Shown here in pieces: positions 21,801-27,354 of a DNA stretch of 27,388 nt. How positions within the stretch are numbered: the stretch's first letter is position 1; every line of letters begins with the position of its first letter. Below the pieces are notes generated by a model. It ran no database searches. It saw nothing but the letters and a program-made list of their open reading frames with translations, and was not told the origin of the DNA. Source of the DNA: a virus. The stretch spans positions 1 to 27,388 of IMG/VR virus record IMGVR_UViG_3300021425_000148. One strand, written 5' to 3'. Position numbers and translations under genes: made by a program.

Positions 21801-23255
21801 ATGAGTCACTGAATCTGATGTACCTGATAGGTTGTCATTAAAAGATAGCACTTCTTCTCTTGAAGGTTTTGTAATATCAATTAGCTTATATAAGCTAGGA
21901 TCAAGCTTGGTATAATCACCTTTAGCTTCTTTCATTGCTTTACCAAATGCTTTACCGTCTACACCTTCGGCGGGGACTGCTTTCTTTTCTTTAACTTCAG
22001 TTACTTTGGTATCATAGTTACCCATGAAACCAACTAAACCTTGATTACCTTTTTCTGCTGCCCTTAAATCACCAATGATATCCTTACCAGTTTTTTTATA
22101 ATTTGCCCCAGATGCTTGTCTTTTTTCTTCTTCTTTTTTTAACTTAGTCAATATAATTCTAAGAGGAGAAACTGTTGGATTATCCTTAGTAGACTCTCCT
22201 GTCATATCTTGGTTAAAAAAGTTTTGTTTAGGATCTGCCTCTTCGTCTGTATTAGCTTGTAAGTTTCTTTCAGTTGCCTCGTTTATTTTTTGACTAGGCG
22301 AAGAACCTTGGTCCGATGGACCTTGATTCATGAGTATTTCAGACGTGGTTAATGGAACTTGTCTCAACTGTGCTCGATCTGGACTAAACAAAGATCCTGC
22401 AAAAGCCATCTCGGGAGAAAAACCACCAGTTCCTGGTCCATCAGAAAACATCTCTTGTATTTTGTTCACGGCTCCCGGACCCTGGCGGAGTGTCTCAATC
22501 CCCGTAGTCATACCACCACCCATGGTACCACCTAAAACAGTGCCCTCTAATATTTTATCGGCAACTTCTAAACCAGTATACTCACCACCAGTTAGAGCAG
22601 TCGATCCAACAGAAACACCTTCTTGTGCTCCTTCTGTTACACCTTCAAAAGCAACAGACTTACCTATTCTTTTGCCAATCTCTCTGGCTGCATCTATCTT
22701 ACCTTCTTTACCAAGTGCCCTAATTAACTGCTTACCCGTCATGGTTAGTAGTTCATCTTTTGGAATCACTTTACCAGCACCAAATCGATCAAGTAACCCT
22801 ATGATGGTTCCTGCACCAATGGCGACTGCATCATCATAATTACCCGTCTTTTGTTCCATCTCTTCGGCAACTTCACCAGTGCCCATGACTCCCGAACTGA
22901 CGAGTGTCGCTCCACCGATCAAGGCTGCCGCAGGCACACTAAACGGTGCAGTCAACGCTGCCGTTAAAGTTCCTACCAATGCAGGAGCACTTGTGGCTAA
23001 ATTTTCTTGAGTTTTTTCACCGAGCCACCCTAAAGCTTTGGATATCCCACCTTGGGTATAAGCTTCACGAAGCCCCATTGTGTATTCGGGTTGATAGTTC
23101 CCTTTACGAATATCTTCTTCTTGTTGCTCAACTACTTCTCTTCCATAGTTGTATAATGACTCAATACCAGTTCTTCTACCAATAACCTCAATACCTTTAC
23201 CAAAAAGTTTTTGAGCTTGGTCTATACTGAAATCAATAGCACTATCTCTAGCCAT
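18888..23255 (-). CDS. Giant internal/ejection protein (polyvalent-protein-like)
   Basis: This 1455-residue protein is the largest in the window. Its first 300 residues hold Gly/Ala-rich hydrophobic helices (NLATSAPALVGTLTAALTAP, VPAAALIGGATLVSSGVMGT, AVAIGAGTIIGLLDRFGAGK) and EGVTEGAQEGVSVGSTALTG, a pattern seen in large phage internal proteins thought to enter the host envelope at ejection. Residues about 480-720 (ELTYDEVIEVFDQTRPQVKL, then KGAAYLRGMVVRREEDGKLY and MMAEEVQDDSSRI) resemble the segment of large polyvalent-type phage proteins ending in an E-E-V/I-Q-S/D-D motif. The rest is charged and helical, ending VFKAKGGTVDLRKAG. No transglycosylase or protease motif was found. I start at the ATG at 23255, with AGGA upstream and a TGATG overlap. 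The place between terminase and portal is unusual. Confidence 0.6.
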   Translation of the reverse strand: MARDSAIDFSIDQAQKLFGKGIEVIGRRTGIESLYNYGREVVEQQEEDIRKGNYQPEYTMGLREAYTQGGISKALGWLGEKTQENLATSAPALVGTLTAALTAPFSVPAAALIGGATLVSSGVMGTGEVAEEMEQKTGNYDDAVAIGAGTIIGLLDRFGAGKVIPKDELLTMTGKQLIRALGKEGKIDAAREIGKRIGKSVAFEGVTEGAQEGVSVGSTALTGGEYTGLEVADKILEGTVLGGTMGGGMTTGIETLRQGPGAVNKIQEMFSDGPGTGGFSPEMAFAGSLFSPDRAQLRQVPLTTSEILMNQGPSDQGSSPSQKINEATERNLQANTDEEADPKQNFFNQDMTGESTKDNPTVSPLRIILTKLKKEEEKRQASGANYKKTGKDIIGDLRAAEKGNQGLVGFMGNYDTKVTEVKEKKAVPAEGVDGKAFGKAMKEAKGDYTKLDPSLYKLIDITKPSREEVLSFNDNLSGTSDSVTHNRGGEAYNSGLEEYLVRNKDKELTYDEVIEVFDQTRPQVKLEIRSKAAGQNPTGLLVNANNPQAGNTLDLSNVVGGVALESTQRIMQNFVDESGARVSNPRDFEVDSVAIVSYDDNKQNIKSGALEKSGTLEAIKEKNSFGVTGNESGDTMFDLKIGAGHDYHKKGAAYLRGMVVRREEDGKLYMMAEEVQDDSSRIKEENLDVATPMYDLDSADQTLEKTWTERMELTKLGQVPPTQEQQIFDEDSQSYEDFFGEAAPEEYDPRPSENRRPAALHSFNPDLGRDADGNEIPRAGNYRPGSSRNIFDASEKQKVITLDKIEQEIPMEDSLTQLRKDRQEAYQKYESDLEVYNDEEEKLDKLTDELREQEDFLIFPNQVIDVTEMALDDMVNNRFEITGAINSKIKDRAPFFGRDPNENFYDLLAGDTNMTDTDVNPIGPIVENVFIELQKQGKLKTPLSYAPISVTNPETNFKLTAKTPNEILLREKKFGILESEEVNPVFNVIHDMPGILGNYRSMTILRLGSSKGIIPRDILQSLPKNYFEEMQNRTSKPEAFRKTIDMVMNESINNQANRVLNAKVAKYILDNHIKSRKSSENVMPETDIDELIISNYNPEGQMMAARPNNSPLQNLQENRVDLKGFVEDFNNRLGPKAVLDIRKYIGRELDSMNSKIGFIPVRDIMTSENMSDDALIEKYKQSMLSDSSSYNSFVQYLLKEPYVNSVKATPVNMNPLFESVDALEKNVSKLRDKYKASFAEARRLGSREEKDRRSQVFELAITRRARDFGYEPQELFNAYKRLDNHVNNTEPYMRDSAHSSQSQASRAIIKGAINQIPNLEKIYGEPVVGFVFPARTDLQNMSGRARLPADDGSARYLAELAKHKKAGLTSYEVAPNIVKKQFQDALLDEAGNPQVQVEENVIFNMVDKDGNRTARLPNPVQYILRLDPGSAGEKLAKSKFVFKAKGGTVDLRKAG

Positions 23256-23497
23256 CAAGTAATCCTTGTTGTTCTTTTCTTTTCTGGAAGAAGTATATCC
23301 GAAAAACGATTAGTAACAGTATAACCGCCTGCTTTTCTTTTCTTACCTTTATCTTTATTGACACCTTCTTGAATCTGAAGAAGAAGATCTACACCAAAAG
23401 GATCTAATTGCTTTATCTGGTCTTTTGTTAGATATTTATCTAATTTATGTTTTCCAGTAAAGTCAACAACTTTACCTTTTGATTTTTTCTTACTCAT
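23255..23497 (-). CDS. Small basic protein of unknown function
   Basis: The 80-residue protein starts MSKKKSKGKVVDFTGKHKLD and contains KYLTKDQIKQLDPFGVDLLL, then a basic stretch KKRKAGGYTVTNRFSDILLP and a Lys/Arg/Thr end. The K-A-G-G-Y-T-V tail part is similar to glycine/basic tails elsewhere in this window. AAAGG lies 10 bases before the ATG, which overlaps the upstream stop as TAATG. It is located between terminase and the giant protein gene. I recognise no family; nucleic acid binding is possible from charge only. Confidence 0.5.
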   Translation of the reverse strand: MSKKKSKGKVVDFTGKHKLDKYLTKDQIKQLDPFGVDLLLQIQEGVNKDKGKKRKAGGYTVTNRFSDILLPEKKRTTRIT

Positions 23498-24195
23498 TAG
23501 AAAGTACCTTTAAATGTACCACCACGAGCTTTCATAACACCACCCATGTTCATCTTCTTGCCAATATACATCTTGCTTCGTATACCTTTGTTTAAACCAG
23601 GAGCTCCACTTTTTCTTACTTCTAACTGAGGAGCACCCGTATCAAAAGCACCAAATTTAGATGTTTGATTTCTTTTCTTTTGTTCTAGTGTTTTTTCAAA
23701 TTCAGCTGCTTCTTTTTTCTTTTTCTCTAGTCTTTCTAAATCTGTTTCTCTCTCTTTTTTTATAGATTTAGACGGAGTTTTTTCTTTTATCGTTCCTGTT
23801 TTTATTCCACTTACTTCTTTTTCTATTCTATCCGCTTCAGATTTTTTCATAGGAGGACCAGGTCTTGTTCTGTCTTCTTTCTCCACTAAATCTTGAATAC
23901 GATCTACTTCTTTCATTCTTTCTCTTGCTAAGAACTTTCTTTGATTTGTTGTTAAGTTTTTAGGTGCTTTGTTTTTAGCTTTCTGTTGTGCTTTTTTTAC
24001 AGCCATAACATTTGCTTGTATTCTTTTTCTTTCTGTTCCCCCATCACTTTTCTTTACTGGCTTTCGGATTGATCCAAACAAATTGTCCAGTTGTTTTATA
24101 GGGTCGCCACCAAATTTATCATCAAATGCTGATTTGATAGCTTTTCTTTTTGAAATTTTCTCTGCTTTTTTGCCTTTTGCTTTATCTTTACTCAT
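23497..24195 (-). CDS. Lys-rich coiled protein after terminase
   Basis: The 232-residue protein is rich in Lys, Glu and Arg, with long charged helices (MAVKKAQQKAKNKAPKNLTT, ERETDLERLEKKKKEAAEFE) and a Gly-containing tail KKMNMGGVMKARGGTFKGTF. The MGG-x-x-K-A-R-G-G-x-F-K-G end is found in many marine phage proteins and repeats the style of 14414-14905. It could be an internal head protein or a packaging accessory; a small terminase identity cannot be excluded but there is no recognisable DNA-binding domain. AGGG lies upstream and the start overlaps the terminase stop as TAATG. Confidence 0.5.
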   Translation of the reverse strand: MSKDKAKGKKAEKISKRKAIKSAFDDKFGGDPIKQLDNLFGSIRKPVKKSDGGTERKRIQANVMAVKKAQQKAKNKAPKNLTTNQRKFLARERMKEVDRIQDLVEKEDRTRPGPPMKKSEADRIEKEVSGIKTGTIKEKTPSKSIKKERETDLERLEKKKKEAAEFEKTLEQKKRNQTSKFGAFDTGAPQLEVRKSGAPGLNKGIRSKMYIGKKMNMGGVMKARGGTFKGTF

Positions 24196-25676
24196 TAGTA
24201 ATATTCCCTTGCTCTACGAGGATACCAATCTTCTGGTATTTCTTCTCCTTTTAAGTCTATAAATCCACCTTGCCTAAAACGCATAACTGCCATTGTCATA
24301 CTATCACAATAGTCATCATGATCGCCATTCGGAAAAGATGCAACCTCTTCTATCACATCATCGGCAAATTTTTCTCCTTCAGGATACCATACTTTGCCCG
24401 ATTCGAAAATAGGCGAAACAATATGCATCCTCATAGTTTTATCAACACCGCCACCACCTTTTCGTCTGCCCGGGCTAAATGTATTAACAGGCAAGTTCAA
24501 TAGTCGTAGTTCATCTGCCAATGGTTGACCACTTGCTTTTGCCTCAATCAACATCAAGTCTGGTTGCCAATATTCATTTTCTTCTATCGCTATCTGCTTT
24601 AACTCTGGGAAACTCCATCGACCCTTCTTCGCATCCAACATTATCAAATGTTGTTCACCATTCGGTTTCGGTTCAAACACACCCCACGTTGTAATAGCAC
24701 TATAGTCTGCCGTCTCTTTTTTAGAATATGCCGTATCATAACTCTGAACTATGTAATCCAAATTAGGAACATCCTCATGCTCCCAAGGTTGCCACCACTC
24801 TCTCTTGATCATCGCAACAGCTTCCGATGTCGGATTTTGTTGCCACTGTGCATTCCATTTGACCGGGGACAGTGAAGCCTTAACCTTTAATAGTTCTTCT
24901 ACTTGCCAAAATTCAGGCCACAAAGGTTTATCATTCGGAAGTATCGCTGGAAATTCTATAACTTCCCATTGATCCGACATACTATCCATCGCCATATTCT
25001 GAATTAATCGCCCCGTCAGATCTTTCTTAGACCATCTGGTTTGCACAATGATGATGGTTCCCCCCGGTTGTAATCTCTGTCTCGGTCCTGATGTGTACCA
25101 CTCGTATGTATTATCATAAGCAACCGTGGACAGTGCATCTTGTTCCGAATGTGGATCGTCAATGATCAACAAATCAGCACCACGACCAGTCATTGCAGCA
25201 CCCACCCCCGCTGCAAAGTATTCCCCGCCTTGGCTAGTCTCCCAACGACCTGCCGCTTGGCTATCCTGTTTCAAGTCCGTCTTGGGAAAGATCTCTGCAT
25301 ATATGGGATCGGCAATGAGATCACGGACTTTCCTACCAAATCTTACAGCAAGTTCCGTGTTCATGGTAGCCTGTATGATTTTTAATTTTGGATTACGGCC
25401 CAAGAACCACGAAGGCATTAAATATGAGGCTAATTCTGACTTCGAGTGTCTAGGTGGCATGTTGATTATCAAACGCTTCAAGTTACCCGATGCAATGTCC
25501 TCGAGCTTTTCTGCAATGATACGATGATGTCTACCCTCTATAAATCCCTCATATACATGTTTAGCATAGGCAAGAAATTTAGTTTGGGCTAATTCTCTGG
25601 TATCAAGTCGTCGTTTCTGTTCTTCAAGTAACAGAACTTCTTGTAACACTTCTTTAGGTAGTACATCTAGATTCAT
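24195..25676 (-). CDS. terL: Large terminase subunit (ATPase-nuclease)
   Basis: This 493-residue motor drives DNA into the procapsid and cuts the concatemer. Numbered from the ATG at 25676, the ATPase domain has NMPPRHSKSELASYLMPSWF (deviant Walker A, about 73-80), LLIIDDPHSEQD (Walker B, about 169-180) and IIIVQTRWSKKDLTGRL (coupling motif, about 208-224). The RNase H-like nuclease has VQSYDTAYSKKETADYSA (Asp314), LMLIEAKASGQPLADEL (Glu378) and HDDYCDSM (Asp455/Asp458). All expected motifs are intact. I prefer 25676 because relatives in marine phages begin MNL-x-x-L-P-K-x-V-L-x-E; a frame extends to an ATG at 25715, and neither has a clear Shine-Dalgarno sequence. It is the first gene of the leftward operon. 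Confidence 0.93.
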   Translation of the reverse strand: MNLDVLPKEVLQEVLLLEEQKRRLDTRELAQTKFLAYAKHVYEGFIEGRHHRIIAEKLEDIASGNLKRLIINMPPRHSKSELASYLMPSWFLGRNPKLKIIQATMNTELAVRFGRKVRDLIADPIYAEIFPKTDLKQDSQAAGRWETSQGGEYFAAGVGAAMTGRGADLLIIDDPHSEQDALSTVAYDNTYEWYTSGPRQRLQPGGTIIIVQTRWSKKDLTGRLIQNMAMDSMSDQWEVIEFPAILPNDKPLWPEFWQVEELLKVKASLSPVKWNAQWQQNPTSEAVAMIKREWWQPWEHEDVPNLDYIVQSYDTAYSKKETADYSAITTWGVFEPKPNGEQHLIMLDAKKGRWSFPELKQIAIEENEYWQPDLMLIEAKASGQPLADELRLLNLPVNTFSPGRRKGGGGVDKTMRMHIVSPIFESGKVWYPEGEKFADDVIEEVASFPNGDHDDYCDSMTMAVMRFRQGGFIDLKGEEIPEDWYPRRAREYY

Positions 25677-25816
25677 GCCCAAACAATAATATATTTGAAT
25701 GAAATTATCAATCATTGTAATTATTAGTCTGTAAGTAACCCTCGCCCCGTGTTTTAGGGGGGTGGCCCCTCTTGCTATAGTAAATTTATTTTCGGTTCTG
25801 TTGGAGTAACCCCTTT

Positions 25817-25860
25817 AAAACGAAAGACTCGCAAGCTCGCTTTCGTTTTGTCAAATTTTT
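25817..25860 (+). repeat. Conserved-loop hairpin repeat, copy 1
   Basis: The 44-base element has a perfect 10-base stem (AAAACGAAAG at 25817-25826 with CTTTCGTTTT at 25840-25849), a 13-base loop containing CTCGCAAGCTC, and a TCAAATTTTT tail. It is identical to copy 2 at 26762-26805, and similarity continues about 15 bases further (GAGGGGTGCAATGCAT against TAGAGTCGCAATCAT). It may act as a bidirectional terminator, an insulator or a protein-binding hairpin. Confidence 0.9.
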
Positions 25861-25870
25861 GAGGGGTGCA

Positions 25871-25897
25871 ATGCATAGAGTGCATATCGGTCATGCA
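25871..25897 (+). promoter_or_regulatory. Possible operator with TGCAT half-sites
   Basis: ATGCA (25871-25875) and TGCAT (25881-25885) form an inverted pair with a 5-base spacer, and a third half-site ATGCA lies at 25893-25897. They stand 20 bases before the -35 box of the rightward promoter. A regulator site is suggested by spacing only. Confidence 0.3.
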
Positions 25898-25916
25898 ACA
25901 ATGTGTTACTTTCTTG

Positions 25917-25945
25917 TTTACTTATGGGACAAACTGGGATACAAT
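25917..25945 (+). promoter_or_regulatory. Rightward sigma-70-like promoter
   Basis: TTTACT (25917-25922) and TACAAT (25940-25945) are 17 bases apart, giving a start near 25952 and a leader of about 34 bases before the ATG at 25986. The spacing and -10 are good. It is placed correctly for the three-gene rightward unit. Confidence 0.55.
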
Positions 25946-25951
25946 CTTTTT

Positions 25952-25965
25952 AGGGAATAGTCCCT
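25952..25965 (+). repeat. Short inverted repeat at the predicted transcript start
   Basis: AGGGA and TCCCT flank a 4-base ATAG. It falls on the predicted +1 to +14 of the rightward promoter, so it could be an operator or a 5'-end mRNA hairpin protecting the message. It is short enough to occur by chance. Confidence 0.35.
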
Positions 25966-25985
25966 TAACAACAAGGAGGACAATT

Positions 25986-26246
25986 ATGTCAAACATTCAA
26001 GATGCAATTGAACAAGAAATTGCAGATCAAATCGAATCTCGAATTGATGATGCGATTTATGAGAACAATGATGTTCAACAATTAAAGTCAGATGTCGAGG
26101 ATCTAGAATCTAGATTAGATGTTGACGAAATAGTTGAAAAGGTATTGTTTCAACTAGCAGTTAAACAAGTTAAACAACTAGAAGGCGAGTTTGTTATGGT
26201 TAAGAAAGCTTACCTTAAACAATTAGAAGAAAAGGAGGGCGAATAA
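25986..26246 (+). CDS. Acidic helical small protein
   Basis: The 86-residue protein begins MSNIQDAIEQEIADQIESRI and is almost entirely helical and acidic, with heptad-like spacing (DVQQLKSDVEDLESRLDVDE, IVEKVLFQLAVKQVKQLEGE) that suggests a coiled coil. I start at the ATG at 25986, preceded at 5 bases by AAGGAGGA; upstream codons in the same frame belong to non-coding leader. Its stop overlaps the next start as TAATG. I do not recognise a family. It may pair with the next, also helical, small protein. Confidence 0.65.
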   Translation: MSNIQDAIEQEIADQIESRIDDAIYENNDVQQLKSDVEDLESRLDVDEIVEKVLFQLAVKQVKQLEGEFVMVKKAYLKQLEEKEGE

Positions 26247-26413
26247 TGAATGTAGAAGAAATTACATTAATTATGGATTCAACTAAAATCCTAAAAGATA
26301 TGTGTTCAAGTAATCATGCACATACTAAATCATTAAACATCGAACTTCAAAAGCTTATAAAAGTTATTATGGCTATCGAAGAAAGAGTTAGCAAATTGGA
26401 GGGCAAACAATGA
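26246..26413 (+). CDS. 55-residue helical small protein
   Basis: A 55-codon frame begins at the ATG at 26246, whose A is the last base of the preceding TAA. AAGGAGGGC lies upstream. The product starts MNVEEITLIMDSTKILKDMC and ends IKVIMAIEERVSKLEGKQ; it is predicted helical with a hydrophobic face. Its TGA overlaps the following ATG as ATGA, so the three genes of this unit are translationally chained. No family recognised; function unknown. Confidence 0.65.
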   Translation: MNVEEITLIMDSTKILKDMCSSNHAHTKSLNIELQKLIKVIMAIEERVSKLEGKQ

Positions 26414-26673
26414 AATGTGATATTTGCACGAGTGATATAGACATTCAAGCAAATGGATTTGAGGGAGGGCATAATGCCTTCCCTATTTCCAATGGTCGAT
26501 GTTGTACTAAATGTAATGATACTGAAGTTATCCCGATGAGAATCGCAATCATAGCCTCGGGTCGAGCAATGCCAACAAGACCGATCAAAGATATTCTAAA
26601 AGATCATCGCAAGGCAAGAGCTTTAGCTAAAGTATCTTTGAAGCACATCGCAAAAAAAGCCAATGAAAAATAA
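26410..26673 (+). CDS. Small zinc-ribbon-like protein
   Basis: The 87-residue protein has C3-x-x-C6 and C32-x-x-C35 pairs, with an additional C31: MKCDICTSDIDIQANGFEGG, HNAFPISNGRCCTKCNDTEV and IPMRIA. The GGHNAxPIxxGRCCxxCNxxxVIP pattern is seen in small proteins of many marine phages and implies a single zinc knuckle; function unknown. The C-terminal 45 residues are basic and helical (KDILKDHRKARALAKVSLKH), so nucleic acid or ribosome contact is possible. The ATG overlaps the previous TGA, and a terminator follows the stop. Confidence 0.7.
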   Translation: MKCDICTSDIDIQANGFEGGHNAFPISNGRCCTKCNDTEVIPMRIAIIASGRAMPTRPIKDILKDHRKARALAKVSLKHIAKKANEK

Positions 26674-26687
26674 TCAAGTTTCCTTGG

Positions 26688-26724
26688 GAAAAAGGGAGGG
26701 CTTCGGCTTTCCCTTTTTTTTATT
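26688..26724 (+). terminator. Rho-independent terminator with UUCG tetraloop
   Basis: AAAGGGAGGGC (26691-26701) pairs with GCTTTCCCTTT (26706-26716) around TTCG, giving 11 pairs including two G-T wobbles, and is followed by a T-run. It lies 15-20 bases after the zinc-ribbon gene and ends the three-gene unit. Confidence 0.9.
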
Positions 26725-26761
26725 TTGTTTCCCGTCCGTTGGGTCTCGGGTCGCAAGTTTG

Positions 26762-26805
26762 AAAACGAAAGACTCGCAAGCTCGCTTTCGTTTTGTCAAA
26801 TTTTT
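26762..26805 (+). repeat. Conserved-loop hairpin repeat, copy 2
   Basis: This 44-base sequence is identical to 25817-25860: a 10-base stem (26762-26771 with 26785-26794), a 13-base loop with CTCGCAAGCTC, and TCAAATTTTT. It lies between a terminator and the next rightward promoter. A functional terminator already precedes it, so its purpose is probably something other than ending that transcript. Confidence 0.9.
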
Positions 26806-26872
26806 TAGAGTCGCAATCATAAAACTTGATTCGGTGTATCAGAAAATACAATTCGCAAACCAGGATTTTTTA

Positions 26873-26905
26873 TTGACTTCTTGCAGTCTTAGATTATCCT
26901 ATAAT
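26873..26905 (+). promoter_or_regulatory. Candidate promoter for the last rightward gene
   Basis: A perfect TATAAT (26900-26905) lies 23 bases before the ATG at 26929. TTGACT (26873-26878) is the best -35 match but the 21-base spacer is too long for standard sigma-70, so the true -35 may be weak or an activator may be needed. Confidence 0.4.
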
Positions 26906-26928
26906 TAACAATAAAAGGAGGACTAACA

Positions 26929-27297
26929 ATGTTACAAGAAACAATGACCAAGAAGCAAAAGAAACGGGCAGATTACATTTATGCAGAAGATAGACTAGAC
27001 AATTTATTAAATAGTCATCAAGAAATATTTTGTATTATTCGCCACGTTTCAAAAAGTGGAATGTGCCGACACATCAGTTTTTTTATTATCGATAACCAAA
27101 GCAATCAACCTTTGTTTTTGGATAATTTAATATCGGATTATTTGGACTATCGACCAAACAAAACTTATACGGGTTTGGTTGTTAATGGGTGTGGAATGGA
27201 TATGGCTTTCTCGGTCGTCCATCATCTACAAGAACAAATGAAACATTCCAAAAACACAACCTTTATAAATTATGATTTCCGTCATAGAATTATCTAG
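26929..27297 (+). CDS. Conserved RHVS-x-SGM / GCGMDM phage protein
   Basis: The 122-residue protein has two signature segments: IIRHVSKSGMCRHISFFII (about 37-55) and VVNGCGMDMAFSVVHHL (about 84-100). The R-H-V-S-x-S-G-M-x-R-x-I and G-C-G-M-D-M-x-F-x-V-V-x-x-L motifs occur together in small proteins from many unrelated phages, as I recall, without a known function. Conserved His, Cys and Asp would be consistent with an enzyme or metal site, but this is unproven. The gene has AAAGGAGGA 6 bases before its ATG, stands alone between a promoter-like sequence and a terminator, and is therefore independently expressed. Confidence 0.65.
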   Translation: MLQETMTKKQKKRADYIYAEDRLDNLLNSHQEIFCIIRHVSKSGMCRHISFFIIDNQSNQPLFLDNLISDYLDYRPNKTYTGLVVNGCGMDMAFSVVHHLQEQMKHSKNTTFINYDFRHRII

Positions 27298-27301
27298 CAT
27301 C

Positions 27302-27326
27302 GGGAGGCTTTCGCCTCCCTTTTTTA
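27302..27326 (+). terminator. Rho-independent terminator
   Basis: A perfect 7-base stem GGGAGGC/GCCTCCC (27302-27308 with 27313-27319), loop TTTC, followed by a run of seven Ts interrupted only later. It lies 5 bases after the stop of the preceding gene. Confidence 0.9.
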
Positions 27327-27354
27327 TTTTATTTTCCCGAAGCCTCACATACTT

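Larger units (their letters stand above)
25677..25985. other. Divergent intergenic region between terL and the rightward genes
   Basis: This 309-base stretch separates the leftward virion operon from rightward small genes. It contains competing C/G blocks (25745-25770), hairpin-repeat copy 1 (25817-25860) flanked by ACCCC (25809-25813) and GGGGT (25863-25867), TGCAT half-sites (25871-25897), a rightward promoter and a 5-base inverted repeat near its start. No convincing leftward promoter was found. Confidence 0.8.

Noticed and set aside
22330-22839. Plus-strand 169-codon frame
   Set aside because: Opposite the Gly/Ala-rich N-terminal part of the giant protein; Pro/Ser-rich shadow.
25770-25790. 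ACTATAG-containing sequence resembling a T7-type promoter on the minus strand
   Set aside because: Only the 7-base core matches; the same 7-mer appears elsewhere inside genes about as often as chance predicts.
25849-25854. Perfect TTGACA on the minus strand within the hairpin repeats
   Set aside because: No -10 box at suitable distance in copy 1 or copy 2; it is a by-product of the conserved repeat tail.
26663-26908. Plus-strand 81-codon frame after the zinc-ribbon gene
   Set aside because: It covers a strong terminator, hairpin repeat copy 2 and most of a promoter; the composition is not protein-like.
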